64,000 bases of DNA from Fodinibius roseus (GTDB lineage Bacteria > Bacteroidota > Rhodothermia > Balneolales > Balneolaceae), in NCBI RefSeq assembly GCF_900129315.1, contig NZ_FQUS01000004.1, positions 186,001 to 250,000 on the forward strand, read 5' to 3'. Below, piece after piece: positions 1 to 8,807 of this stretch (the first letter of the stretch is position 1; the number at the start of each line of letters is the position of its first letter). The translations under genes and the position numbers were made by a program. The notes beneath the pieces were generated by a model that saw nothing but the letters and a program-made list of their open reading frames with translations, had not been told where the DNA came from and did no database searches.

Positions 1-286
1 TGGCCAGGTGGACAAGTGTGGGCTCGAAGGCCCGCAGCTTTTTCTGAGCCGACTCCGGAAAGCCTACCGTAACACGGTACTCCGACCGGCCGGGCATCGG
101 GGCCGAAGGGACCGGCACAAACTCTCCTTCATGATCGATGGCCGGATCATCCACGGTGGGACCAAAGACCAGGACGGGGACGTTCTGCGACTCTAAATAA
201 GCCACCAGCCGATTCAGAGTGAGCGATACCCCGTCCTGTATGTGATTATAATTTCCGGTAAATATGGCAACACGAAGCTCATTCAT
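1..286 (-). CDS. Glycosyltransferase family 4-like protein, N-terminal part (partial)
   Basis: The reading frame begins with ATG at 286 and runs off the left edge, so only about 95 residues are visible. The start, MNELRVAIFTGNYNHIQDG, followed by VSLTLNRLVAYLE, is the usual first beta-strand and glycine-rich loop of the GT-B fold in GT4 glycosyltransferases, where the N-terminal domain binds the acceptor. Such enzymes move a sugar from a nucleotide-sugar onto lipid or polysaccharide acceptors on the cytoplasmic side of the membrane. The donor-binding C-terminal domain lies outside the window, so donor and acceptor cannot be named. It is divergently transcribed from the epimerase-like gene at 389, with about 100 bp shared between them. 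Confidence 0.75.
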   Translation of the reverse strand, partial: MNELRVAIFTGNYNHIQDGVSLTLNRLVAYLESQNVPVLVFGPTVDDPAIDHEGEFVPVPSAPMPGRSEYRVTVGFPESAQKKLRAFEPTLVHLA

Positions 287-306
287 AAATTTTCCAATGC
301 ATCATT

Positions 307-322
307 GAGATTTGTATCTTTG
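307..322 (+). promoter_or_regulatory. Bacteroidota-type promoter -7 box (TATCTTTG)
   Basis: TATCTTTG at 315-322 matches the TAnnTTTG -7 element used by Bacteroidota primary sigma factors. It lies about 65 bp upstream of the ATG at 389, and a TTTC-like -33 candidate is near 291-294. It probably drives the operon 389-4059. The call rests on motif match and position only. Confidence 0.45.
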
Positions 323-388
323 CAGCTGAACCCATCCGTTTTATTTGGGTTAACAAAGTTAACTTAGTCACCAAATATACAAAATTTG

Positions 389-1363
389 ATGAAAGCCTTC
401 GTAACCGGCGGCACAGGTTTTATTGGAAGTCATCTGGTGGATGCCCTGCTGGATCACAGCGCCTATTCGGAGATACGGTGCCTCATCCGCAGTAACCGAA
501 AATGGCTAAAGGGTAAAAACATCACGGCTGTTATGGGGGACCTGGATGAGCTTTCCGCACTGAGAGATGCTGTTCGGGATACGGATATTATTTTTCATAT
601 AGCGGGACGCGTGATGGCGCCGACCTACCGGGAGCTTGAGCACGCCAACGTTGAGGCTACGGAAAATATTATCCGGGTGGCTCAAAAAGCGGGCGTTCCC
701 AAAATAATTGTGCTTTCATCCCTGGCGGCAGTAGGTCCCAGCAATGGGCGGCCCGTGACCGAGGAAGACCCCTTGAAACCAGTTAGCATGTACGGGCGAT
801 CCAAGAAACAGATGGAACGGCGCATCCACGAAATTGCCCATGGCGACACTTCTATTACCATTTTACGTCCCCCAGCCGTATACGGCCCGCGCGAAGATCA
901 GATCTACTCGTTCTTTAAAATGGTCGACAAGCGTATTTGTCCCATCATCGGCGACGGAGAAAAGCCGGAAATTTCGATGGTTTACGTCGCAGATGTCGTT
1001 CAGGGCATCCTGAAAGCCGCCCGGCAGGCAACACCGGGCGTCCACACCTATTTTTTGACAGACGGCACCCCGCATACCTGGAACAAGATACGGGAAACGA
1101 CCAGCCGGGTGCTGGGCAAAAAAAATATCCCGATCTACCTGAAGCCCGGTCTGGTAAAAAAAATTGCCGGTCTGGTAGAAAAAACGGCATCATTTTTCGG
1201 GATATATCCCGTTCTTAACAGCGAGAAGGCAAAGGAAATGATCCTGGAATGGACCTGCTCCAGCGAAAAAGCCCGCAAAGAACTGGGATACACTCCTCAA
1301 TATACCCTTGAGGAAGGCGTATCACGAACTATTCACTGGTATCAACGACATCACTGGTTATAA
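389..1363 (+). CDS. NAD-dependent epimerase/dehydratase (extended SDR)
   Basis: This 324-aa protein is an extended short-chain dehydrogenase acting on nucleotide-sugars or related substrates in the cytoplasm. The N-terminus carries the Rossmann motif GGTGFIGSH. A SSLAAVG segment and the catalytic Y-x-x-x-K (YGRSK) follow at about residues 120-142, then RPPAVYGPRED as in UDP-glucose 4-epimerase relatives. I chose ATG 389 rather than the in-frame TTG at 386 because the protein then starts directly with the first beta-strand. The gene lies 6 nt before the secreted propeller gene, and mutY follows 26 nt after that, so the three are probably co-transcribed. The substrate cannot be assigned; it could also be a 3-beta-HSD-like or dihydroflavonol-reductase-like member. 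Confidence 0.85.
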   Translation: MKAFVTGGTGFIGSHLVDALLDHSAYSEIRCLIRSNRKWLKGKNITAVMGDLDELSALRDAVRDTDIIFHIAGRVMAPTYRELEHANVEATENIIRVAQKAGVPKIIVLSSLAAVGPSNGRPVTEEDPLKPVSMYGRSKKQMERRIHEIAHGDTSITILRPPAVYGPREDQIYSFFKMVDKRICPIIGDGEKPEISMVYVADVVQGILKAARQATPGVHTYFLTDGTPHTWNKIRETTSRVLGKKNIPIYLKPGLVKKIAGLVEKTASFFGIYPVLNSEKAKEMILEWTCSSEKARKELGYTPQYTLEEGVSRTIHWYQRHHWL

Positions 1364-1369
1364 GACATT

Positions 1370-2935
1370 ATGAGATATATCAATATCAGAAACTTTTTTA
1401 CTCTCGTTTTTTTACTGCTGACAACTACACCTACGCTGCACGGACAGCTTAGCCTGGAAAAAGATTACTCCTTCGTCATGAATGTGCCATCGGTCGTCGC
1501 AATGGCCAGCTCTCCCGCTCACTTTTATGTACTCTCTGAAACCGAGGGAATGGCCGTTTTTCGTTCCCGGTCCGACTCGCTGCAGTGGTTATATTCATCT
1601 ACCGGCATGCAGCGCCGTGGCAACCGGGTCATTGCCGATATCCGGTTTGCCTACCTGTTTGGCGAGGGTCCCCGGCTTACGGTACTTGAACCTACTTCCG
1701 TGCTTGGCGTATATTCCTCCACGGATCTTCCCGCCCGTCCCCTCGATGTCAAACGAATGGGACAACAACTCTATGTTGCCCTGGGCAACCGGGGCATCGG
1801 TACCTTGTCGCTCGAAACTCCGTCAGCCGTGGATTCCGGGATCGACTTTGTTACTACCCCCGACCTGGAGGGACCCGAAATCATCAGCCTGGCGGGCACC
1901 GCTCATCGGCTTTTCGCGCTCAGCAGCAACCAGCAACTCTTTCAGCTTGACCGGGATGAGGACACCGTTTCTCTGAGCCGCTCCCTCGAGCTCCCGGAAA
2001 ACCTTACGGACCTGTTCCTGACCGGGGGGACCCTCTACGGTTCAGACGACGAAGGTAATATATTTGAGATCAGCGGCAATAGTGAGCTTTCTGAACTGGG
2101 AAATGTGGGGGAAAGAATAACGGATATCGTGGCATGGGACGACTGGCTTGTTATCAAAGGAACCTCCGACCGGCTCTGGACCTCCTATAAAAGCCGCAGC
2201 CCTGAACTCTGGAAGAGGGATGAACAGGCCGGAAACCATATTGCCCTTACCAAGGGTCAGCTTTGGATCAGTGAATACGGACAAATCACTAAAATAAACG
2301 CTTCGGAGCCATCAGCTGCTAAAGGGGACGCTTCCGGTACATCACAAAATACCGCAGGGGATTTTACCCTCCGGGAAATTCCCAATTATACCATCCCGCA
2401 CTCCAAACCGCTGATCTTTCCGATCAGGATTGACGGCGGGGTATCGGCCGGGAATGTCCGGTTCACCTACCAGTCTCCGGATATTCATGACGCCGAAGTG
2501 CGGGGACAAAGTTTTTACTGGGAGCCCTCTTCCGATGATGTGGGCTCGCACCGTGTCGAAATTATCGCTTCTACCAGCGACGGTCGCAGCTCGAGCGCCC
2601 GTTTTAACATCAATGTACGCTCGTTCAATGCGCCCCCCCGCTTTACACCGGTTCGACCTGTCAGTATTCCCGTCGGAGAACCCTTTTCTCTGCCGTTGAA
2701 CGCGGTCGACTCGGACGGGATCAACAAAAACCTTATCCGGTATCTGGGGGTAAACCTGCCTAAAGGAGCTACCATTGACGAAGCATCGGGAATAATACAG
2801 TGGACTCCCACAGCCCGTCAGGTGGGCGAGAATACTTTCCGGGTTATTGCAACCGATCAGTATGGAGCGGCCTCTTCGGTGGATGTCACGATCAACGTCA
2901 TTGATAACATAAAACAGGAACAACCCGAAAATTAA
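1370..2935 (+). CDS. Secreted beta-propeller-like protein with two Ig-like/cadherin-like domains
   Basis: The 521-aa product begins with a signal peptide (MRYINIRNFFTLVFLLLTTT, cleavage near HGQ). The next 300 residues contain repeated short strands such as GGTLYGSDDEG and LYVALGNRGIG, resembling an irregular WD/PQQ-like propeller. From about residue 340 two Ig-like (He_PIG/cadherin-type) domains are visible; the second has the characteristic LPKGATIDEASGIIQWTPT followed by VIATDQYGA and a final VTINVID strand. Such proteins are exported to the periplasm or cell surface and often bind ligands or calcium; no catalytic residues are evident. It sits between the epimerase-like gene and mutY, so its promoter may also serve mutY. 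The function is unknown. Confidence 0.7.
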   Translation: MRYINIRNFFTLVFLLLTTTPTLHGQLSLEKDYSFVMNVPSVVAMASSPAHFYVLSETEGMAVFRSRSDSLQWLYSSTGMQRRGNRVIADIRFAYLFGEGPRLTVLEPTSVLGVYSSTDLPARPLDVKRMGQQLYVALGNRGIGTLSLETPSAVDSGIDFVTTPDLEGPEIISLAGTAHRLFALSSNQQLFQLDRDEDTVSLSRSLELPENLTDLFLTGGTLYGSDDEGNIFEISGNSELSELGNVGERITDIVAWDDWLVIKGTSDRLWTSYKSRSPELWKRDEQAGNHIALTKGQLWISEYGQITKINASEPSAAKGDASGTSQNTAGDFTLREIPNYTIPHSKPLIFPIRIDGGVSAGNVRFTYQSPDIHDAEVRGQSFYWEPSSDDVGSHRVEIIASTSDGRSSSARFNINVRSFNAPPRFTPVRPVSIPVGEPFSLPLNAVDSDGINKNLIRYLGVNLPKGATIDEASGIIQWTPTARQVGENTFRVIATDQYGAASSVDVTINVIDNIKQEQPEN

Positions 2936-2961
2936 TTTCAAATTAATCTTTTTTCATTCCA

Positions 2962-4059
2962 TTGAACAACACTGAAATTCAGTCTCGTTTGATCAGCTGG
3001 TACGACCGAAACAAGCGCCCCATGCCCTGGCGCGACTGCGGGGACCCTTATAAAATATGGCTCTCGGAAATCATGCTGCAGCAGACCCGTGTTGACCAGG
3101 CTACCCCCTATTTCAACCGGTTTATCGATCACTTCCCCACCGTTCATGATTTAGCAGCTGCTGATCAGCAGGAGGTGCTCAAAGTTTGGGAGGGACTCGG
3201 TTACTATAGCCGCGCACGAAACCTTCATTCCGCCGCCAAACTCGTCGTCGACCAGTTCGATGGAAAAGTGCCCGACAGCTGGGACGAAATTACCGAACTA
3301 AAGGGCGTGGGTCCCTATACCGCCTCCGCTGTCCTGAGCATCGCCTTTCAAAAAAAATACGCCGTGGTGGATGGCAATGTCATCCGCGTGCTCAGCCGCT
3401 ATTACGGGATTGAGGAGAATGTGCGCGAGACCAAAACCAAAAACAGTATCCAGGAATATGCCGATGAACTCATTCCCGATGAGCGTCCCGGTGATTTCAA
3501 CCAGGCGGTCATGGAGTTGGGAGCCACCGTCTGCACGCCTTCAAATCCTGAATGCGGGGAATGCCCGCTGCAGCCAGGCTGCGTTGCTTTCAAAACAGTG
3601 AAAACGGATCAAATTCCCTACAAATCCAAAAAGAAAAAACGTCCCCACCACCATATCGGCGTCGGGATTATTAAACAGCCGGGTGACGATAAGGTGCTCA
3701 TTGCCCTGCGTCCCGATGACGCCATGCTCGGGGGACTGTGGGAATTCCCGGGCGGCAAGCAAGAGCCCGGGGAAGAGCTTCCCGAGACCGTTAAGCGAGA
3801 ACTGCATGAGGAGTTGGGCGTCGAAGTTTCCATCGTCAAACCGTTCATGAAGCTCGATCACGCCTACTCGCATTTTAAGATTACCATGCACGCCTACCTG
3901 TGCGAGCTACAAAGCGGCACGCCCAGGCCTCAAAGCAGCCAGGAGGTCAGGTGGATTTCCATTGAAAAACTGGCCGATGTTCCCTTTCCCAAAGCCAATC
4001 GCAGGCTCACCGAAAAGCTGATGAACCTTAACAAAGGTCAGCAGGAATTGGAGATATAA
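2962..4059 (+). CDS. mutY: A/G-specific adenine glycosylase MutY with C-terminal Nudix domain
   Basis: MutY removes adenine mispaired with 8-oxoguanine in DNA. The 365-aa protein has Glu36 (LSEIMLQQT) and Asp137 (VVDGNV) as the expected catalytic pair, an HhH motif LKGVGPYTASAV at 113-124, and four [4Fe-4S] ligands, Cys191, 198, 201 and 207 (spacing 6-2-5). The C-terminal domain (about 225-365) is a Nudix fold. It contains every conserved position of the Nudix box: G265, E271, then R279-E-L-H-E-E-L-G-V287. The box is degenerate in Escherichia coli MutY. The start is TTG at 2962; the next in-frame Met lies beyond the first helix. It is the last gene of the 389-4059 cluster. Confidence 0.95.
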   Translation: MNNTEIQSRLISWYDRNKRPMPWRDCGDPYKIWLSEIMLQQTRVDQATPYFNRFIDHFPTVHDLAAADQQEVLKVWEGLGYYSRARNLHSAAKLVVDQFDGKVPDSWDEITELKGVGPYTASAVLSIAFQKKYAVVDGNVIRVLSRYYGIEENVRETKTKNSIQEYADELIPDERPGDFNQAVMELGATVCTPSNPECGECPLQPGCVAFKTVKTDQIPYKSKKKKRPHHHIGVGIIKQPGDDKVLIALRPDDAMLGGLWEFPGGKQEPGEELPETVKRELHEELGVEVSIVKPFMKLDHAYSHFKITMHAYLCELQSGTPRPQSSQEVRWISIEKLADVPFPKANRRLTEKLMNLNKGQQELEI

Positions 4060-4230
4060 GCCGTTTATTCATTGGGAGGACAAGAACAGACGCCAGTGTC
4101 CCGTACAGGTCGTCCGACTGCTGCAAATCCATGCCAAATAAATATAAGTCATGTGAATACGATATAAGAAAAAAACCAAAACAATAGATATTTTGCAGTG
4201 ATAAGCGTCCACGCGGTAGCATCATACTTT

Positions 4231-4272
4231 CAGGCTGTTTCAAGCCAGGAATCTTGAAACAGCCTGTTTTTA
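4231..4272 (+). terminator. Rho-independent terminator downstream of mutY
   Basis: Perfect 14-bp arms at 4231-4244 and 4253-4266 (CAGGCTGTTTCAAG and its complement), with an 8-nt loop, are followed by a T-rich tract. It lies 170 bp after mutY and about 60 bp before the TIGR02757 gene, so it probably ends the 389-4059 transcript. Confidence 0.75.
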
Positions 4273-4333
4273 CTTTAATCTTTTATTTTGAATTCACATA
4301 AAATAGTCAATAATTCATAATTTCAACTAAATC

Positions 4334-5176
4334 ATGCCTCAAGAACTGGCGAAGCGTTCCGAAGAGCAGGTCTTAAAACTCAAACCGTTTCTGGATGAAT
4401 GGGTGGACCGCGTTGAAACCCCGGCTTACATCGATTCCGACCCGGTTCTTTTCATGCACGCTTTCAGCGACAGGGAAGATCAGCTGTTGGCCGGCTTTTT
4501 CGCGGCAATCATGGCATGGGGACGACGGGACGTAGTGATCCGCAAAGTGCGGGACCTGCTGGAACGAATGGACCATCGTCCCACTGACTTCATCACCCGC
4601 TTTTCAGATAAAGATGCCGCACGCTTCCGGGGATTCAAGCACCGTACTTTCAAGCCGGTGGATATGGAGTGGCTGACCAGAATACTTCAGTCCATTCTCC
4701 ACAAGCATGATTCTTTCGAGCATTTTTGGGAAGCTTGTTACAAAAAGGCCAAAGGCAACGACCGCCCGCTGATGTCTGTTTTTCATGAGGATTTTTTCGC
4801 CCTTCAGCCCGGCACGCCACGGCGTACCTACAAGCACATATCCAATGCCGATAAAAAGAGCTCCTGCAAGCGGCTCTACCTGTACCTGCGCTGGGCTCTG
4901 CGCAAAAAAAGCCCGGTTGACCTGGGAGTGATGAATTTTATGCCCCCCTCCGAACTGATGATCCCCCTTGATGTGCATGTGGCCCGGCAGGCCCGGGCGC
5001 TGGGACTGCTCTGCCGCACCTATAACGACTGGTGGTCCGTCGGGGAGCTCACTGAAGCCCTGCGGCTGCTGGATCCCGAAGATCCCGCCAGGTACGATTA
5101 TGCCCTGTTCGGGCTGGGCGTCGACGAGGAAGGCATACCGGAGGAGTTTCTCCTGAACCCTTCCTTCGCATCATAG
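4334..5176 (+). CDS. TIGR02757 family (DUF2400) protein
   Basis: This 280-aa protein matches the TIGR02757/DUF2400 family, common in Bacteroidota and Spirochaetes and of unknown biochemical role. Family-typical segments are DPVLFMHAFSDREDQLLAGF, MAWGRRD, a conserved lysine-rich KRLYLYLRWALRKKSPVDLG near residue 180, and PLDVHVARQARALGL near residue 215. The last resembles the HhH-GPD helical bundle of DNA glycosylases, so a nucleic-acid role is plausible but is inference only. It is soluble with no signal peptide. It has its own transcription unit after the terminator at 4231. Confidence 0.85.
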   Translation: MPQELAKRSEEQVLKLKPFLDEWVDRVETPAYIDSDPVLFMHAFSDREDQLLAGFFAAIMAWGRRDVVIRKVRDLLERMDHRPTDFITRFSDKDAARFRGFKHRTFKPVDMEWLTRILQSILHKHDSFEHFWEACYKKAKGNDRPLMSVFHEDFFALQPGTPRRTYKHISNADKKSSCKRLYLYLRWALRKKSPVDLGVMNFMPPSELMIPLDVHVARQARALGLLCRTYNDWWSVGELTEALRLLDPEDPARYDYALFGLGVDEEGIPEEFLLNPSFAS

Positions 5177-5479
5177 CGTACTTTTATAAAAGAAAATCAA
5201 GTGAGATATTTCTCCCCCGCCCGCTTTTTTACTTTGAAAGAAACAATACTGTTAACGATTAAAGACAGGAGGAAGTTGCAACCGAAGCATAAAACCCATA
5301 GAGAGGATTTCTGCCGCCGGTAACACCGACATTGAGTAAAAGAAACCTTTTGCAAAACCCTCTTATTCGTTTTCCCTTAAGGCTTTTTTGATTGCAAAAC
5401 AGATTCCTACTATTATAATGAGTTACTTTTTTTATTTTATGGAAAATTATCCTGTTTATTAAATATGATTATTTATCAC
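5177..5479. other. Intergenic region with one copy of the dispersed repeat
   Basis: About 300 bp between the TIGR02757 gene and a barrel protein gene. It holds a repeat-family copy (5271-5364) and an AT-rich stretch (5395-5460) likely to contain the promoter for 5480. No gene is seen. Confidence 0.6.
5271..5364 (+). repeat. Dispersed intergenic repeat, copy A
   Basis: This copy shares GACAGGAGGAAGTTG, AGCATA, a GATAACCCCGACATTGAG-like block (here GGTAACACCGACATTGAG) and the end TTTTGCAAAACCCTC with other copies in this window, most closely the copy at 11969. It looks truncated at its 5' end. Confidence 0.6.
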
Positions 5480-6181
5480 ATGAAGAAAACGGCTACTGTT
5501 CTTTCCCTCTGTTTACTGGTTGGCTTGTCATTAAACTCCCATGCCCAAACCACCTACAAAAGCGACTCGGGCTTATTTACCCCCGTTGTAAAATCGCTGT
5601 ACCTGCGCGGTGGTGTTTTTGAAGATGCTCAGCTTATCGGTCCTGCAGTAGGCTACCGTTTCAACGAAAGGTATGACTTAACTATTCATACTGAGTTTCT
5701 CTCCAATGAGTATAAATTTGATAACAACCCAAACCCTAAAACAACCCTGCTTAATCTTGGAGTCATTCTTGGCCGTACGAATTCTCTTTTTGAACAATAC
5801 TTACTGCGGTCAGAGCTTTCTTTTTATCAAGCTATTATATTCAATACGGAAGCATATAATGATATTTCGGATCCATCTTTGACATCCGGGATAATCTCTT
5901 CTTCGCTGTACCGAAAACTTCCGTTATCAGGTTCTATTTCTCTGCTTCCCAATGGTGGAGTGTTTTTAGGGTACGGCAACTATACGGCTCCTTACAGTTC
6001 CGCAAATTTACGTCAGGGTTTTGATGGATTTGTAGTTGGTCCTCAATTCGGTTTTGATGTGTCTCTCGAACTGTCGGATTCATTCTACTTGGTAGCCAAT
6101 CCGGAAATCAATATCCCCTTGAATACTAATGATAATAAGTACGGAAACACATTACTCTTCAACGTTCAGCTAAACTTTTAA
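5480..6181 (+). CDS. Outer-membrane beta-barrel-like protein
   Basis: A 233-aa exported protein; ATG 5480 is preferred over 5465 because it begins the signal peptide cleanly (MKKTATVLSLCLLVGLS, cleavage after NSHAQ). The mature part is rich in alternating hydrophobic/aromatic residues and short amphipathic strands such as YLRGGVFEDAQLIGPAVGY and FYLVANPEINIPL, ending in a strand LLFNVQLNF with terminal Phe. A terminal aromatic residue is typical of barrels recognised by the BAM machinery. It resembles porin-like or OmpW/OmpX-sized barrels, but I recognise no specific family. The next barrel-like gene follows 160 bp later on the same strand. Confidence 0.6.
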   Translation: MKKTATVLSLCLLVGLSLNSHAQTTYKSDSGLFTPVVKSLYLRGGVFEDAQLIGPAVGYRFNERYDLTIHTEFLSNEYKFDNNPNPKTTLLNLGVILGRTNSLFEQYLLRSELSFYQAIIFNTEAYNDISDPSLTSGIISSSLYRKLPLSGSISLLPNGGVFLGYGNYTAPYSSANLRQGFDGFVVGPQFGFDVSLELSDSFYLVANPEINIPLNTNDNKYGNTLLFNVQLNF

Positions 6182-6342
6182 TCCTATAAACAATATGTGG
6201 TTACTGTTTGTTGAATCTCTGTGTCTGCCAAGCACCGACAGTTCATTCGAAAGTGGGTTTGCAGGTCATTTAGATGCACAATTTACGGTACAGAAGACCT
6301 CCGACAGTAATGTGCAGGTGTTCACATAATTTTCAAGCTCCC

Positions 6343-6951
6343 ATGCGATATGTAATTTGTTCACTCCTGTTATGTTTTACAACGGGAGTCGCTTCCGCTC
6401 AACATGCATTAAAGATAAGTACGAACACCCGGGTAGCCCCGGCTTTCCGGCTCAATCATACAACGCACAGCAATGCCTTTTCAAGCGGATTGAAGCTAAG
6501 CGTGTATAGTTTTGATAAAGCGCCCGTAGAATTGGGCCTGTATTATACCAGAGGATACGATTCCTCCGTCGCTTTTTCATACGGAGTTATGCTGGCGTTT
6601 ATTTTTGACGTATACAAAAGACACCGGTTAAAGCTGGGGGCTGCAAATGGCCGGTTGAAGATGGATCAGTATAAAAATGAGTATAAAGAGGGAGGTATTC
6701 AGGAGGACAATCTGCATAAAACATATTTTGCATACCTGGAGTGGGAATGGCTGTTTGCAAAGAGGTTGTCATTGTTCGCCAGAGCCGGATACCGCTTCCT
6801 GGAAAGTGAAACGACCACCCTTCATAACGAGAGAATGGAGACAATCCCGGGAACCGGTCGGGAAATTCCGGTGTATGACAGAGAAAAAAACACCCGGTTC
6901 TACGGTTCTGGTGTTGAATTCGGGGTGGGACTGAGTGTTACTATTGATTAG
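6343..6951 (+). CDS. Outer-membrane beta-barrel-like protein
   Basis: A 202-aa exported protein. I set the start at ATG 6343, which opens a signal peptide (MRYVICSLLLCFTTGVASAQ); the longer frame from 6274 adds 23 charged residues with no export logic. The mature protein has strand patterns such as VELGLYYTRGYDSS, YGVMLAFIFDVYKRH, YFAYLEWEWLFAKR, SLFARAGYRF and a final FGVGLSVTID, as expected of a small 8-10 strand barrel. No family is recognised. It may form a unit with the barrel gene just upstream. Confidence 0.55.
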   Translation: MRYVICSLLLCFTTGVASAQHALKISTNTRVAPAFRLNHTTHSNAFSSGLKLSVYSFDKAPVELGLYYTRGYDSSVAFSYGVMLAFIFDVYKRHRLKLGAANGRLKMDQYKNEYKEGGIQEDNLHKTYFAYLEWEWLFAKRLSLFARAGYRFLESETTTLHNERMETIPGTGREIPVYDREKNTRFYGSGVEFGVGLSVTID

Positions 6952-7207
6952 GGCCTGTTACTTTTTTTGCAACGTTCATTTTCTGCTGGAACGGCGCCAT
7001 CCCGGATTTTACTTCCAGGGCAACCTCATACCGGATGTTATTACCGCTTGCCGCGGAATTATTCGTTGCTTTGTCCTCTCGTACTTAACCCCGGCGGCCG
7101 GCTTGGATGAAATGATACACAATTTTTCTTTGTTACTGTTATGCACATTTATAAAAAGATCCTTATATTTCGCGTCCCTGAACTGAAAGCAAAACAATAG
7201 ATAATAT

Positions 7208-7405
7208 ATGGTTGGAGTTAAAGTAAAAGATAACGAGAGCATTGATCGAGCGGTAAACCGCTTCAAGAAACTGGTTGCTCGCTCGCGCATTTTAAACGAA
7301 TACAAAGATCGTCAGCAGTATACAAAGCCCTCGAAAGAACGTCGCGAGGCCCTGAAGAAAAGTATTCGTGAGCAACGCCGTCGAGAGCGCCACCAGTACA
7401 AATAA
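7208..7405 (+). CDS. rpsU: 30S ribosomal protein S21
   Basis: The 65-aa product is ribosomal protein S21, which binds late to the 30S subunit near the 3' end of 16S rRNA and aids initiation. The sequence is diagnostic: MVGVKVKDNESIDRAVNRFK, then a strongly basic C-terminus KKSIREQRRRERHQYK. Length is normal. It is convergent with radA, and its terminator hairpin (7427-7456) overlaps the last codons of radA. In Bacteroidota S21 has been linked to sequestration of the anti-Shine-Dalgarno; whether that applies here is unknown. Confidence 0.95.
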   Translation: MVGVKVKDNESIDRAVNRFKKLVARSRILNEYKDRQQYTKPSKERREALKKSIREQRRRERHQYK

Positions 7406-7426
7406 AAAGAGTATTTTTTCGACAAG

Positions 7427-7456
7427 GCCTTTTAGCTTTTGCTGAAAGGCTTTTTT
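7427..7456 (+). terminator. rpsU terminator, overlapping the 3' end of radA
   Basis: Arms GCCTTTTAGC (7427-7436) and GCTGAAAGGC (7441-7450) pair over 10 bp with one T-G wobble, followed by six T at 7451-7456. The stem covers the radA stop codon (7432-7434) on the other strand. Confidence 0.75.
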
Positions 7457-8805
7457 ATGGCCTCCATCATATTGGATGCCTCCATGAGCTGCAGGTCGTA
7501 ACGCCGCTCGGGAGCACTTGCGCAGGGAATGAGAGCTTTTTCAAAACCGAGTTTCTGTATCTCCCCGAGCCTTTGGTCCACCTTGTTAACGGCACGAATC
7601 TCCCCGCCCAATCCCACTTCTCCCAAAAAGGCGATATTGCTGCTGATCGACTTGTCAAGCAGGCTCGATACCAGCGCACAAATCACGCCCAGGTCTGCCG
7701 CGGGATCGTTTACCTTCAGTCCCCCCGCAATATTCAGGTACACATCCTGCCCCGAAAACTGGTATCCGCCCCGTTTTTCCAAAACCGCCAACAAAAGCGA
7801 CAGGCGCCGGTGGTCAAAACCATTGGCCGTGCGCTGGGGCGTGCCGTAATTGCTGGGAGTCGTCAGGGCCTGTACCTCTACCAGCAGGGAACGCGATCCC
7901 TCTATGGAACAGATAACAGCGTTACCGCTGACGCTGCTGTCGTAGTCCGATAAAAACAGCTGCGAGGGATTGAGCACATCGACCAAACCCGATTCCTTCA
8001 TTTCGAAAACACCGACTTCCTGGGCGGGACCAAATCGATTTTTCAGGCTCCGCAGCATGCGATAGTTGTAATTGCTGTCCCCCTCAAACTGCAGCACAGT
8101 ATCGACCATATGCTCGAGTACCCGGGGACCTGCGATACTGCCCTCCTTGGTAACGTGTCCGATAACAAGCGTGGTAATGTCCTGCTTCTTGGCCAGCTGC
8201 TGCAGCAGTGCGGCACACTCCTTGACCTGTTGAATGCTCCCCGCCATGCTCGTAAGCTCAGTGCGGTACACCGTTTGAATAGAATCCACAATCAGGAGGT
8301 CGGGATTCATTTTACGGGCCTCCTTTAGAACGTTGTCGATATTTGTATCGGTATAGACATAAAAATTAGCCGAATCCACCCCCAGGCGTTTGGCACGCTG
8401 GCGGATCTGTCCAGCCGATTCCTCTCCGGCGCAGTACAATATTCTAAGCTCCGGGTTGGCCTTTCCGATCTGCAGGGTAAGCGTACTTTTCCCGATACCG
8501 GGATCACCCCCTATGAGGACGAACGAGCCCGATACAAATCCGCCGCCCAGCACCCGGTCCAGCTCCTGAATATGGCTCATAAACCGGTCTTTCGCATGCG
8601 AGGCAATATCTTCCAGCTTCTGAGGCGGCGGCGACTCTTCGAGTCCCTCTACCTTGCCCTTGTGCTCTTTCTCGGAAGCCGGCTTCCGCTCCACTTTAAA
8701 CTCCTTGAAGGTATGCCAGCTCCCGCAATTCGGGCAGTTTCCCAGCCATTTAGTGGCTGTATGCCCACATTCATCACAGACATACTGCATTCGATCTTTT
8801 GCCAT
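7432..8805 (-). CDS. radA: DNA repair protein RadA
   Basis: RadA (Sms) is a RecA-like ATPase driving branch migration of recombination intermediates. The 457-aa protein has the N-terminal zinc finger (Cys10, 13, 24, 27), Walker A GGDPGIGKS at 99-107, the RadA-specific KNRFG motif (about residue 255), and the C-terminal Lon-protease-like domain ending near LMEASNMMEAIKK. All hallmarks and the length are normal. Its ATG lies 2 nt after the stop of the UPF0104 gene at 8808, so the two are co-transcribed with radA second. The 3' end overlaps the rpsU terminator. Confidence 0.97.
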   Translation of the reverse strand: MAKDRMQYVCDECGHTATKWLGNCPNCGSWHTFKEFKVERKPASEKEHKGKVEGLEESPPPQKLEDIASHAKDRFMSHIQELDRVLGGGFVSGSFVLIGGDPGIGKSTLTLQIGKANPELRILYCAGEESAGQIRQRAKRLGVDSANFYVYTDTNIDNVLKEARKMNPDLLIVDSIQTVYRTELTSMAGSIQQVKECAALLQQLAKKQDITTLVIGHVTKEGSIAGPRVLEHMVDTVLQFEGDSNYNYRMLRSLKNRFGPAQEVGVFEMKESGLVDVLNPSQLFLSDYDSSVSGNAVICSIEGSRSLLVEVQALTTPSNYGTPQRTANGFDHRRLSLLLAVLEKRGGYQFSGQDVYLNIAGGLKVNDPAADLGVICALVSSLLDKSISSNIAFLGEVGLGGEIRAVNKVDQRLGEIQKLGFEKALIPCASAPERRYDLQLMEASNMMEAIKKPFSKS

Positions 8806-8807
8806 AG

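Noticed and set aside
6935-7186. 83-codon frame upstream of rpsU
   Set aside because: It starts inside the end of the barrel gene, has no ribosome binding site and covers the likely rpsU promoter region.
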